Of a stretch of DNA of 25,505 nucleotides, positions 9,183 through 15,755 are shown one piece after another; the first letter of the stretch is position 1; the number at the start of each line of letters is the position of its first letter. The stretch comes from a virus, in the IMG/VR virus record IMGVR_UViG_3300009103_000142, positions 1-25,505 of that record. One strand, 5' to 3'. Both the position numbers and the translations under genes were made by a program. The notes under the pieces were generated by a model that had not been told where the DNA came from, ran no database searches, and saw only the letters and a program-made list of their open reading frames with translations.

Positions 9183-9220
9183 TAAAAAAGGGGAATAACA
9201 GATAGAACTGCTATTCCCCT
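9183..9220 (-). terminator. Strong intrinsic terminator after the D5-like gene
   Basis: On the minus strand a 13-bp stem (AGGGGAATAGCAG with its partner, one G-U pair, six-base loop) runs into CCCCTTTTTT. The opposite strand has an A-C mismatch at the G-U position, so it is built to work on the minus strand. It separates the D5-like gene from the helicase operon. Confidence 0.92.
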
Positions 9221-9239
9221 CGATAGCTAATAGATTATA

Positions 9240-9965
9240 TTAAGCTGCATTCTTTGCTGCTTTCTTTGCACCATCATAATTAGCACAAGTAAGAGCACGG
9301 CGAGTAAGCATAGTCTTAACACCGCGAGCAGTCTTATCAATTGCATCAGCAATCTGCTCTACAGTCATAGCAGAGATATCACCTAGGTCAGTTAGAGCAT
9401 CTGTATGTGCCTTAGCACGAGATTCCTTCTGCTTAGGGATAGCATTAATTTCACCACTACGCAGGAAGGATAGAGCCTTACCACGAACAGAATTAATGCT
9501 CTTACCTAGAGCGTCAGCAATATCCTCTACAAAGGAGCCATTAGCTACCATGTCAAGGAATGTAGTCTCTTCTGCAGGAGTGTAGGTACGAGCAACCTCT
9601 ACCTTCTCAGCTGGCTTAACATGACCAGTCAATTCCATAGAAAGAATCTTACCCTGAACCTGCTTAGCTGAGAAATTACCACCTTCCCAAGCACCAGCAA
9701 TATCAGCATAAGTCATATTACCACTATTAGTTTCTACAAAGGCACGAAGTGAAGCTTCTTGCTCGTCAGAGAAAGCCTTCTTATGGGCAGTAGAAGCGAG
9801 TTCTACGTCATAGCCCATCTTGCGAAGCTTAGAGCTGATAGAGCGAGTAGTTGTGTCCAGCTCAGTTGCAGCAGTAGCTACTGTATCTTGAGAGATAGTT
9901 GCCATTCCCTCGACCATTGCGGTCAAAATGCGTGTGCGGTCTTCAGTCCACTTAGGAGTTGTCAT
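9240..9965 (-). CDS. Four-repeat HTH DNA-binding protein, T5 D5-like
   Basis: 241 residues made of about four ~50-residue helix-turn-helix units. They span roughly 6-53 (WTEDRTRIL...ISSKLRKMGY), 64-113 (FSDEQEASL...VQGKILSMEL), 128-175 (YTPAEETTF...VRGKALSFLR) and 188-230 (THTDALTDL-like...VKTMLTRRAL). Each ends in a recognition-helix-like V/I-x-x-x-hydrophobic pattern. Size, repeats and position beside the ligase match the abundant early DNA-binding regulator D5 of T5. Its codons are richer in G/C than neighbours (many GCT, AAG, ACT), consistent with high expression, and a strong terminator follows directly. The N-terminus overlaps the ligase B subunit end by 14 nt. Confidence 0.72.
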   Translation of the reverse strand: MTTPKWTEDRTRILTAMVEGMATISQDTVATAATELDTTTRSISSKLRKMGYDVELASTAHKKAFSDEQEASLRAFVETNSGNMTYADIAGAWEGGNFSAKQVQGKILSMELTGHVKPAEKVEVARTYTPAEETTFLDMVANGSFVEDIADALGKSINSVRGKALSFLRSGEINAIPKQKESRAKAHTDALTDLGDISAMTVEQIADAIDKTARGVKTMLTRRALTCANYDGAKKAAKNAA

Positions 9966-10725
9966 TTATATTTTCCTTTTTTAAAAGTTCTTTGATTGTT
10001 ACGATTGAAATACCATAGCTTTCAGCTTTGGTACGTTTACTTGATTGCTTATCTTCTTCATCTACTAAATAGTCTGTTTTCTTAGTTACTGAAGAGGCTA
10101 CCTTAAAACCAAAAGACTCCAAGTATTTCCCCGCTAAGGTTCTATTCTTGAAGTCAATTAGTTTGCCTGTAATACACACTGTTTTACCAATATCTTGTAC
10201 TACATCTACTTTTTCTGCCTTAAAGCTAAAGGGCAGATACTCTAATTCACCGTAGAAACTGGTTTCCAACCAATCGGTAAGATTGGCACATGCTTTAGGT
10301 CCTAAACTCGCTTCCATACATTTTTCAGGGGTTATATCGTGTATATCCGATATCACGTTAACTAACTTTTTGGAAGCCGAAGTACCTATAAGTGGAATTG
10401 AAAAGGCAGGTAGCAATAAGATTAAGTCGGATTGTTTACTTTGTTCAATCTGACTAAAGAGCTTTTCTCCAAGCTTTTCGCCAATTACATTGATGATTTC
10501 TTCTTTTGAAATACTATAGATTTCGGGGATAGAATTGAGAGATAACTTTTCAATAGTTTTAGGCCCGAGCCCTTTTATTTTTAGTGTTTTAGCAAAGTGT
10601 TCAACTTTCTTACTTGAGGTAGCGTCGCAATCGGGGTTACGGCAGAATAATTGGTCTTTTACTAATTCTAACTTTGACCCACAACTGGGACAATGGGTGG
10701 GCGGTACTATTGGTTGAAAATTCAT
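9952..10725 (-). CDS. ligB: NAD+-dependent DNA ligase, C-terminal subunit
   Basis: 257 residues forming the second half of a bacterial LigA-type ligase. A four-cysteine zinc finger comes first (C12, C15, C28, C33). Helix-hairpin-helix repeats follow (IKGLGPKTIEKL near 50), then a BRCT domain from about residue 180 (VCITGKLIDFKNR...KKTDYLV). It has no adenylation domain; that is encoded by the separate upstream gene at 10801-11757. T5 also uses a two-subunit NAD+ ligase. A consensus promoter lies in the 75-bp gap between the halves, so this subunit can be made independently. Confidence 0.93.
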   Translation of the reverse strand: MNFQPIVPPTHCPSCGSKLELVKDQLFCRNPDCDATSSKKVEHFAKTLKIKGLGPKTIEKLSLNSIPEIYSISKEEIINVIGEKLGEKLFSQIEQSKQSDLILLLPAFSIPLIGTSASKKLVNVISDIHDITPEKCMEASLGPKACANLTDWLETSFYGELEYLPFSFKAEKVDVVQDIGKTVCITGKLIDFKNRTLAGKYLESFGFKVASSVTKKTDYLVDEEDKQSSKRTKAESYGISIVTIKELLKKENINDNS

Positions 10726-10753
10726 CTTCGTTTTCTCTCAATTTCTAAAATAT

Positions 10754-10782
10754 ATTATACTAAAATCTAACCTGATTGTCAA
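10754..10782 (-). promoter_or_regulatory. Consensus promoter between the ligase halves
   Basis: TTGACA (10782-10777 on the minus strand), 17 bp, TATAAT (10759-10754). AAAAAATAACTC lies upstream of the -35. It drives ligB and then the D5-like gene. Confidence 0.93.
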
Positions 10783-10800
10783 GAGTTATTTTTTATCATG

Positions 10801-11757
10801 TTAACCAACTCTACCAACAACACAAGGAATAATCTTACCAGCTCTAATGACCTCTACTTGACATCCAATTTCTAAGTTTAAACTTTCGATGTATGCCATG
10901 TTGTTTAATGTTGCTCTTGAAATTTGCGCATCGTCAATTTCTATAGGTTCTAGAATTGCTACTGGTGTTACTTTTCCGCTCTTACCCGTTTGCCAAACCA
11001 CATCTAATAGTGTGGTTTCTATACCTTTTTCTCTAATTTTAAGAGCATAAGCACCACGAGGGTGGTGAGCAGTATAACCAAGCAAGTCAAAAGAAGTATT
11101 ATTATCTATCCTAAAAACACGACCATCATTAGGGAATATATCCCAATCAGAATCGCAGGCAGTACAAAAACCGAACTTCCCAAGGTATTCCATATCTTGT
11201 TTATAACTATTGGATTTATAACTCTGTTCATTTTCTTGTCCTTTCATTCCATAAGCAATAAAGGTTAGTTTTCTACCTAAAAACTCAGTTACAGATTTTA
11301 GATTAAGAGCACCGGCAGCATAGTTCCTAGCATTAGGAATATCTTTAGAAGCTACTAATTCTCCTGTGATTTGAAGAGTATCTTTAGTATTAAATCCTAT
11401 ATTTTGAGGTACAATATTACTAAAAATGAATTTATCAGTAACATTTACACCTTCTTCACCATTGCCTCTAGTAAGGACTCTTCTTAAAGAACCTCCTTTA
11501 TATTCAAGAGCAATAGCTGCCCCATCAAGTTTAGGGGTTTCAATTACAGTGCCCTTATATTGAATAGGTTCATCTTCACCTTGGAAAATTTTCTGAAGTG
11601 AGTAAAGTGGATACACATGTTTTAGTTTAGCGTCAGGATTATAACCAACTGGTTCATATCCTATTTTTTCAGCTAACCTGTCAAATTCTTCGTCTGACAA
11701 AAAAGGCTTACCTTCATAGTAAGCCTTAGATGCCTTGTCTAACAATTTTTTAGTCAT
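10801..11757 (-). CDS. ligA: NAD+-dependent DNA ligase, N-terminal (adenylation) subunit
   Basis: 318 residues. An Ia-like start (SKAYYEGKPFLSDEEFDRL) precedes the adenylation domain with the KLDG nucleotidyl-transfer motif (K76), followed by LTRGNGEEGVNVT. The C-terminal part is an OB fold (TPVAILEPIEI...RAGKIIP). The protein stops where the zinc finger of a one-chain ligase would begin; that part is encoded downstream as ligB. The two subunits should form one ligase that seals nicks during phage replication. The start overlaps the PC4-like gene by 8 nt. Confidence 0.94.
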   Translation of the reverse strand: MTKKLLDKASKAYYEGKPFLSDEEFDRLAEKIGYEPVGYNPDAKLKHVYPLYSLQKIFQGEDEPIQYKGTVIETPKLDGAAIALEYKGGSLRRVLTRGNGEEGVNVTDKFIFSNIVPQNIGFNTKDTLQITGELVASKDIPNARNYAAGALNLKSVTEFLGRKLTFIAYGMKGQENEQSYKSNSYKQDMEYLGKFGFCTACDSDWDIFPNDGRVFRIDNNTSFDLLGYTAHHPRGAYALKIREKGIETTLLDVVWQTGKSGKVTPVAILEPIEIDDAQISRATLNNMAYIESLNLEIGCQVEVIRAGKIIPCVVGRVG

Positions 11758-12043
11758 ATAAATCTCTTAATAAGTCTTTAAAATGTGTTTCTATGGAATC
11801 TTTGCTTTCTGCTAATGATAGTATTTCTACTAGAGCATCGAATAGATTTGATAAACTATTGAGTTCAAAGGGGATACAAGCTCCTTCTTTAGTAGGTTTG
11901 TATTCCCCTTCGAAATCAAGGTAGTATTTTCTTAAATGAAGGTACTCTATATCTCTAAATTTAGAAACAACGAGTCTCCATTGAGTCTCTTTATGGTCTT
12001 GTTCTAATATAATTCGTTCGTAAATATCGTTATCATCTGTCAT
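11750..12043 (-). CDS. PC4/p15-like ssDNA-binding protein
   Basis: 97 residues. The core LVVSKFRDIEYLHLRKYY followed by DFEGEYKPTKEGACIPF resembles the PC4 fold: strand, FRG-like turn, a Y-x-x-L/I-R-x-YY strand, then G-E-x-K-P-T-K-x-G. PC4 relatives bind single-stranded DNA as dimers and act in transcription or repair. The C-terminal ~35 residues (LFDALVEILSL, HFKDLLRDL) form the expected amphipathic dimer helix. Its place directly before the ligase fits a replication or repair role. Assigned from the motif pattern only; an unrelated beta-rich protein is possible. Confidence 0.6.
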   Translation of the reverse strand: MTDDNDIYERIILEQDHKETQWRLVVSKFRDIEYLHLRKYYLDFEGEYKPTKEGACIPFELNSLSNLFDALVEILSLAESKDSIETHFKDLLRDLYD

Positions 12044-12311
12044 ATCTTCTATTTTTTAAGATTGTTCCTAAAGGCTGGATATTAGTTACAGACCTAATAT
12101 TTATTTGTCTGAAGCTATTAGTATCCCAGCAGAATAATAGAAGGCAACCTTCCTTTACTTTTATATTATTTCGTTTATTCTTAATGTATTTACAGTTATC
12201 AATTTCCATTGTACATACATTGTATTTGAGCTTCTTCGAGTTTGGACTTCTGTAAGTTATAATAGCATCTCCTGCCTGTTCCATTTTACTCAAAAAAAGG
12301 TCTTTAATCAT
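12033..12311 (-). CDS. Hypothetical protein
   Basis: 92 residues, not recognised. It is basic and predicted mostly beta: YRSPNSKKLKYNVCTMEID, a Lys/Asn-rich turn, then CLLLFCWDTNSFRQINIRSV and a short tail. The middle region is faintly like a WYL or SH3-type small barrel, too weak to call. It shares one base with the upstream HTH gene stop and overlaps the PC4-like gene by 11 nt, so it belongs to the ligase operon. Confidence 0.7.
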   Translation of the reverse strand: MIKDLFLSKMEQAGDAIITYRSPNSKKLKYNVCTMEIDNCKYIKNKRNNIKVKEGCLLLFCWDTNSFRQINIRSVTNIQPLGTILKNRRYDR

Positions 12312-12967
12312 TATAGTTTTACTCCGAGTTTTTCTAAATGAGAAAGACTCGCTAGTTCATACCACGGTTGAGCAGCAAATTGTGCTCTTTTACCTCTAAG
12401 GTGAATCCTATATACATTTCCATGAATAGGATGTACTTGAATTAAACCATCATTATCCCACTTTCTAAATTTAGGGTCTGAAGATTTATGTCCAGTAATG
12501 ACCGCTGTAGTATTGTAGCGAGCACTCCATACTATCTCGCCAGCTTTAAAGTTTTCCTTTTGAGAACCTTCGGGGAGTAACTCTGGGAAAAAATAATTAG
12601 TAGAAGAAGAACGCTCGGGGACGTCATTCTCTCTAATAATGTTTTTCACAAAAGCCGTAGAACGATACATACCTTTAGCAATCTCACTAATAGAACCACC
12701 ATCTAAGTATTCTTCGATAGCTCTAGTAAGTTCGTGGGGTTGTGCTTTTTTACCACGATTTTTAGCTCGTAGTTTGGCTTCTCGCTCTAAGTCTTCTTTG
12801 TGACTAGCAATAATCTTATTAAGTCGAGTAGTATTGTAAGATATATTTAATATCTGACAAGCCTCTTTCTTCGTAATAGGGTTATCACTTTCTAATAGGT
12901 CAATTACACCGCTAACTGTAAATTCATCAAGTTTTTCACCTTGTTTCTTTTTTACTCGTTTTACCAT
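12311..12967 (-). CDS. HTH-containing putative DNA-binding regulator
   Basis: 218 residues. The N-terminus is very basic (MVKRVKKKQGEK). Two helix-turn-helix-like segments follow: ITKKEACQILNISYNTTRLN near residue 35, and GSISEIAKGMYRSTAFVKNI near residue 95. The second half looks beta-rich (AGEIVWSARYNTTAVITG, NVYRIHLRGKRAQFAAQPWYEL). It heads the ligase operon, immediately downstream of a terminator; no consensus promoter is visible before it. A transcription-related role is inferred from the HTH segments. Confidence 0.7.
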   Translation of the reverse strand: MVKRVKKKQGEKLDEFTVSGVIDLLESDNPITKKEACQILNISYNTTRLNKIIASHKEDLEREAKLRAKNRGKKAQPHELTRAIEEYLDGGSISEIAKGMYRSTAFVKNIIRENDVPERSSSTNYFFPELLPEGSQKENFKAGEIVWSARYNTTAVITGHKSSDPKFRKWDNDGLIQVHPIHGNVYRIHLRGKRAQFAAQPWYELASLSHLEKLGVKL

Positions 12968-12991
12968 TGTAATCTCCTATTAGAAAGCAAT

Positions 12992-13027
12992 AAAAAGGGA
13001 CTGATACACTAAGTACCAATCCCTTTT
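12992..13027 (-). terminator. Intrinsic terminator after the 13032-13385 gene
   Basis: On the minus strand AAAAGGGATTGGTAC pairs imperfectly with GTATCAGTCCCTTTTT around a short loop, ending in a T-rich tract. It follows within 5 nt of the upstream gene's stop codon. Confidence 0.8.
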
Positions 13028-13031
13028 GAAA

Positions 13032-13385
13032 TTAAGCGTTTACTGCATTAATTACATCAGCGAGGTACTTAGCTGCTTTGCCAGATAGCTTATTGATGAT
13101 ATCCTCATCAGCTTCCTGACCAGCACTAGTAATTGCGGAAGTTAGAGCTTCCTGGCAATCTGCCTTAGAAACCCTCTTAGTTCCGCCACCTCCTGAAGAG
13201 CTCTTTGTCGCTGGAGCTTTCTTAACATAAACACCGGCTTTAGTTAGAATCATACGAACACCATTTGGTGATTCGCCTAAATCCTCAGCAATATCCTTTA
13301 CAATCTCCATTGAAGTTTCTGGAGTAGGCTCTGCGTCCTCGTACATTGATACTGCTGCTGCTTTCTTATCGTCGTCCCATGCCAT
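13032..13385 (-). CDS. Single-repeat HTH protein related to the D5-like protein
   Basis: 117 residues. The first ~55 (W-DDDKKAAAVSMYED...NGVRMILTKAGVYVKK) have the same helix pattern as each unit of the D5-like protein at 9240-9965. A Ser/Gly linker (SSSGGGG) follows, then a small alpha-helical C-terminal domain (KADCQEALTSAITSAG...AAKYLADVINAV). It has its own promoter (13451-13479), a ~60 nt leader and a terminator, plus relatively G/C-rich codons. It looks like a highly expressed stand-alone unit. A DNA-binding or chromatin-like role is inferred. Confidence 0.75.
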   Translation of the reverse strand: MAWDDDKKAAAVSMYEDAEPTPETSMEIVKDIAEDLGESPNGVRMILTKAGVYVKKAPATKSSSGGGGTKRVSKADCQEALTSAITSAGQEADEDIINKLSGKAAKYLADVINAVNA

Positions 13386-13450
13386 CTTATGCGTTTCCTA
13401 TATTATTGGTTAAAAATTGTTTTTAGAAATTTCTCAATTTCAGAATGTAT

Positions 13451-13479
13451 ATTATATTAGATTTTAAGATAATTGTCAA
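13451..13479 (-). promoter_or_regulatory. Consensus promoter for the single-repeat HTH gene
   Basis: TTGACA (13479-13474), 17 bp, TATAAT (13456-13451), then ATACATTC. AAAAATAATTC lies upstream. Confidence 0.93.
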
Positions 13480-13488
13480 GAATTATTT

Positions 13489-13758
13489 TTAATCATCACT
13501 TAATTCTTCACTCTTAGCAGCGTCTGCAGCTTCAAAAGCTGCTACAGCTTCGGCTTGGTCAATTGGATCTGGCATGTTAGTATTTACTACATTTGCGAAT
13601 CCAGTATAAGCCATTTCATAATGCTGTTTAGTGGCTTCAAGTTCGTTTAGTTTAATTTTAATTGCCTGTAAATGATAGATGGCCTGTTGAGCCTCTGGGC
13701 TAAAAGCCGCAATTTGATAGTCTTTACCATCAATGTTAATATTTTCCTGTCCGGACAT
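13489..13758 (-). CDS. Small phage protein, possibly DUF6447-like
   Basis: 89 residues. INIDGKDYQIAAFSPEAQQ followed by a helix HLQAIKIKLNELEATKQHYEMAYTGF resembles a family of short phage and bacterial proteins that begin with an N-I-D-G-K-x-Y strand and continue as a coiled coil. The tail is acidic and Ala-rich. The start overlaps the upstream stop as TAATG. Function unknown; the family name is tentative. Confidence 0.7.
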   Translation of the reverse strand: MSGQENINIDGKDYQIAAFSPEAQQAIYHLQAIKIKLNELEATKQHYEMAYTGFANVVNTNMPDPIDQAEAVAAFEAADAAKSEELSDD

Positions 13759-13925
13759 TATTCATATTCCTGTCGTAATTCTGTTGTTAATTGATACAAA
13801 CTGTCTACATGATATTTAACTAAATATAAACTGTCTGTACTTCCCATAATTTCTTTCAAATCTTTTATTTCATTAAACAAAGCAAACATTTTAGTTTTAC
13901 ACTGTTCTTCTGTATGATAACCCAC
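13758..13925 (-). CDS. Small hypothetical protein following the tmRNA
   Basis: About 55 residues. The open frame extends back into the tmRNA and its terminator (to 13994), but those starts are unlikely. GTG at 13925 is preferred because GGAGG lies five bases upstream; ATG at 13937 has no such site. The protein (VGYHTEEQCKTKMFALFNEI...) is a short amphipathic helical protein with no membrane segment. It must be reached by read-through of the terminator that ends the tmRNA. Confidence 0.65.
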   Translation of the reverse strand: MGYHTEEQCKTKMFALFNEIKDLKEIMGSTDSLYLVKYHVDSLYQLTTELRQEYE

Positions 13926-13942
13926 CTTAGCCTCCATATATA

Positions 13943-13983
13943 AAATAAAGGGACAGCTTTTTGGTGATAAGGCAAGCTGTCCC
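13943..13983 (-). terminator. Intrinsic terminator ending the tmRNA transcript
   Basis: A perfect 10-bp stem GGGACAGCTT / AAGCTGTCCC (arms 13974-13983 and 13950-13959, 14-nt loop) is followed on the minus strand by TTTATTTT. It sits about 15 nt after the tmRNA tag stop codon. Confidence 0.88.
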
Positions 13984-13984
13984 A

Positions 13985-14279
13985 AGAACCTCACTTAGCT
14001 ATGCAGCTAAGGAATAAACGTTGTCGTTTGCGTTTATAGTTTTTGCTTCTGCGACCAAGAATCCTCAGTCCTGCGGCTTTCGCATTGCCGTGCTGTCGAC
14101 CTCTCACGCCTATTTAATCGAAACCTGTCATCCCCATTAAAAAGAGCTCTAAGACTCTAAGGTGGCGAAACTCCCTGCACGAAGTGCGTACTTCGGTCTA
14201 GGATGGTGGCAAGCCCTAAAGCCCTTATTGGTGGAGATGGGCGTAGTCGAAACGCCGTCTTAAATAGGTTAAATCGGCT
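13985..14279 (-). ncRNA. ssrA: Circularly permuted two-piece tmRNA
   Basis: The two tRNA-like halves are present in swapped order on the minus strand. The acceptor piece comes first (about 14275-14229): CCTATTTAA, a T-arm GGCGT-TTCGACT-ACGCC, then CATCTCC-A-CCA ending at 14229. A 93-nt intervening segment (14228-14136) follows. The coding piece then starts at 14135 with GGGGATG, D-loop-like ACAGGTTTCGA and TTAAATAGG. The acceptor stem pairs over 7 bp and contains G3-U70, the alanine identity element. TTAAATAGG (14117-14109) pairs perfectly with CCTATTTAA (14268-14260), 9 bp, as the long tmRNA helix. A tag frame follows at 14031-13999. The intervening segment should be excised to give two RNAs. 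Flanking protein genes and a terminator bound it tightly. tmRNA rescues stalled ribosomes with the host SmpB. Confidence 0.93.
13999..14031 (-). other. tmRNA tag-peptide reading frame (ANDNVYSLAA)
   Basis: Read from GCA at 14031, the codons give A-N-D-N-V-Y-S-L-A-A and a TAG stop. With the uncoded first Ala the tag is AANDNVYSLAA. It has the ANDN start common to proteobacterial tags and the LAA end recognised by ClpXP-type proteases. The resume codon is preceded by ACTATAAAC, comparable to the AATAGTC before E. coli's GCA. The end of the frame lies in a hairpin, TTAGCT / AGCTAA. Confidence 0.9.
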
Positions 14280-14549
14280 TCATACAGCCATATTCATTTT
14301 ATCTTTATTGAAACTTCTGAAATAGGAATTAAACCCCGCCTTGCGTATCCACTTCGTTCTCGCAGTAAATGCCTCTTCAATTTTTTCCTGATATTCTGCT
14401 AAACCAGCTTCGAGTTCATCTAACTCTTCATCGTTAAATTCGGTAATATCAATGGTAAAATAATTATTACTAGGCTCTGTTAATACAACTGCTTTTCTAT
14501 TTGTTATTTCTGTTGGCGTTTTGCTATATTGGAATTTAATATATTTCAT
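14280..14549 (-). CDS. Small hypothetical protein upstream of the tmRNA
   Basis: 89 residues, not recognised. It contains TIDITEFNDEELDELEAGLAEYQEKIEEAFTARTKWIRK, a long acidic then basic helix, and no signal or membrane segment. It lies about 26 nt downstream of the predicted start point of a consensus promoter. The stop codon is immediately followed by the tmRNA precursor, so tmRNA is made from the same transcript and must be cut out. Confidence 0.75.
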   Translation of the reverse strand: MKYIKFQYSKTPTEITNRKAVVLTEPSNNYFTIDITEFNDEELDELEAGLAEYQEKIEEAFTARTKWIRKAGFNSYFRSFNKDKMNMAV

Positions 14550-14581
14550 CTTTTTCTCTCTTTTTCGATTTTTGAATGTAT

Positions 14582-14610
14582 ATTATACTGAATTTTTAAC
14601 TAATTGTCAA
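14582..14610 (-). promoter_or_regulatory. Consensus promoter for the tmRNA transcription unit
   Basis: TTGACA (14610-14605), 17 bp, TATAAT (14587-14582), followed by ATACATTC and preceded by AAAAATAATTC. It serves the 89-residue gene and the tmRNA. Confidence 0.93.
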
Positions 14611-14613
14611 GAA

Positions 14614-14793
14614 TTATTTTTCATATGTGCGTACAATTCTACCACATTCATCTAGTTGTTCACATACTCCATTCATACAAAATTCTTTAATATAAGAGTC
14701 CTTTTTTAGACAAATAATAAGGTCTTCAGTTTCATAACTAAAATGAGCACATCCAGATATAACTAAAAAAGATAGAAGGACTAAAAACTTCAT
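14614..14793 (-). CDS. Small outer-membrane lipoprotein
   Basis: 59 residues from ATG at 14793, which overlaps the upstream stop as ATGA and has AGGAG upstream; the open frame extends further back without support. The signal peptide MKFLVLLSFLVISGC ends in a lipobox with acylated Cys15. The mature part is short, with four further cysteines (LIICLK, FCMNGVC, DEC) that could form disulfides in the periplasm. It directly follows the holin-like gene, so it could be an outer-membrane spanin. T5 also encodes a small lipoprotein (Llp) that blocks its receptor, so superinfection exclusion is an alternative. Neither is shown. Confidence 0.75.
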   Translation of the reverse strand: MKFLVLLSFLVISGCAHFSYETEDLIICLKKDSYIKEFCMNGVCEQLDECGRIVRTYEK

Positions 14794-15227
14794 CTTTTCA
14801 TTGCTCCTGCTCCGTAATAAAAGCCAATAATATTCATAATTGCTACAGGTAGCCATTCAGGAGTTACATAGCCTTCTAATTGTACATATTTAGTCACTGT
14901 ATTAGTGAAATCAAACCATAAAAATTTCCAGCCTTCTGTAACTTGAATAGGTACATTAGTTACTTCTTGCATCATGGGAGCCATAAATACAATTCCAAGC
15001 CCGCCAATAAGAGCAAGAAGAGCAATAAGCCTGCGAATGTAGTTACCTCCATCGGTATTATCTCGTTGTGCGGCATTATTGATACCCTCCTCTATTTGTA
15101 AGTTTCTAGCTATTAACATTTTTTGTTCTGCTGCTTTATCTGCCATACGTTGTGCAGCAATTTTCATAAGTCCTCCTAGTACGGTGGACCCCAACATTGA
15201 TACGGCTTCAATTGGTAGGCCTAACAT
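14790..15227 (-). CDS. Putative holin, GTA-type 3TM holin-like
   Basis: 145 residues. An amphipathic N-terminal segment (MLGLPIEAVSMLGSTVLGGLM) is followed by a charged helix (AAQRMADKAAEQKMLIARN), then GGNYIRRLIALLALIGGLGIVF as a clear membrane helix (about 62-85). A C-terminal hydrophobic segment (LPVAIMNIIGFYYGAGAM, 125-143) is a second. This order matches the 3TM holin family first described in alphaproteobacterial gene-transfer agents, where a conserved R-R precedes the main helix. Followed by a lipoprotein gene, it suggests a lysis pair, though no endolysin is seen here. Confidence 0.6.
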   Translation of the reverse strand: MLGLPIEAVSMLGSTVLGGLMKIAAQRMADKAAEQKMLIARNLQIEEGINNAAQRDNTDGGNYIRRLIALLALIGGLGIVFMAPMMQEVTNVPIQVTEGWKFLWFDFTNTVTKYVQLEGYVTPEWLPVAIMNIIGFYYGAGAMKR

Positions 15228-15324
15228 ATCTCTTTCCTTTAAAGAATTTTCTACATAGTTTACATTTTAAAAACTTACTAATACTTAATCTATCTCTTTG
15301 TTTCATTCGTTGGTAATTTGTCAT
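15208..15324 (-). CDS. Small basic CxxC protein
   Basis: 38 residues from ATG at 15324, which overlaps the upstream stop as ATGA, with no separate ribosome-binding site. It is very basic and has a single C-x-x-C (KFLKCKLCRKFFKGKRY), like half a zinc ribbon. The end overlaps the holin-like start by 20 nt. A micro-gene supported only by coupling and composition. Confidence 0.45.
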   Translation of the reverse strand: MTNYQRMKQRDRLSISKFLKCKLCRKFFKGKRYVRPTN

Positions 15325-15461
15325 GCAGCGAGTAAAATCAATCCTAAAGTTGCTACTAAAGCAACGCTTATACAATAAAATGTACAGTTAGTTAAATTAG
15401 GTCTATCATCCCAGACAGCCTTACGCACTCTAACGACTTTTCGTAAATTTTTAACTTTCAT
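15321..15461 (-). CDS. Small single-span membrane protein
   Basis: 46 residues. A basic cytoplasmic N-terminus (MKVKNLRKVVRVRKAVW) precedes one hydrophobic segment (FYCISVALVATLGLILLAA). The ATG lies only about 3 nt after the predicted start point of the promoter at 15471-15499, so the message would be leaderless. It overlaps the next micro-gene by 4 nt. The membrane topology is clear; function is unknown. Confidence 0.5.
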   Translation of the reverse strand: MKVKNLRKVVRVRKAVWDDRPNLTNCTFYCISVALVATLGLILLAA

Positions 15462-15470
15462 AACTTATCA

Positions 15471-15499
15471 ATTATAACACTATACAAAAGATATTTCAA
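15471..15499 (-). promoter_or_regulatory. Promoter for the holin-region micro-operon
   Basis: TTGAAA (15499-15494), 17 bp, TATAAT (15476-15471), preceded by AAAAATAATAC. One -35 base deviates from consensus. It drives the 46-residue gene, the CxxC gene, the holin-like gene and the lipoprotein. Confidence 0.82.
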
Positions 15500-15564
15500 G
15501 TATTATTTTTGCTTATGTCCATGTGTAATATTTGATGTGAAGTGAGTTTTGTTGGTCGGCGCAG

Positions 15565-15592
15565 GCAAGAAAAAACCGGCCGAAGCCGGTTT
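15565..15592 (-). terminator. Intrinsic terminator with TTCG loop
   Basis: On the minus strand AAACCGGC-TTCG-GCCGGTTTTTT, an 8-bp stem capped by a stable tetraloop (15573-15592). It ends the unit that contains the 52- and 70-residue genes. Confidence 0.95.
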
Positions 15593-15596
15593 GCAA

Positions 15597-15755
15597 TTAA
15601 GTATATTCAATATCCATTTCTTGTAGGATTTCTACGTTACTTTTGGTTTGATGGTGGTCTACTGGACAACCACATGAATATCCGTCTTCATCTTCGTGAA
15701 GCTCTGCTTGTTTATTGTGCCATTCTGCGATGGCTCTATGTTGTTCTACATTCAT
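15597..15755 (-). CDS. Small hypothetical His/Cys protein
   Basis: 52 residues from ATG at 15755, which overlaps the upstream stop as TAATG. The protein starts MNVEQHRAIAEWHNKQAELH as a helix, then has an acidic turn and a C-G-C-P-V-D-H-H cluster that could bind one metal ion. A strong terminator follows within 5 nt of the stop. Not recognised. Confidence 0.65.
   Translation of the reverse strand: MNVEQHRAIAEWHNKQAELHEDEDGYSCGCPVDHHQTKSNVEILQEMDIEYT

Noticed and set aside
13926-13994. Extended start for the gene at 13758-13925
   Set aside because: The extra codons cover the tmRNA terminator and lack a ribosome-binding site, while GTG at 13925 has GGAGG five bases upstream.
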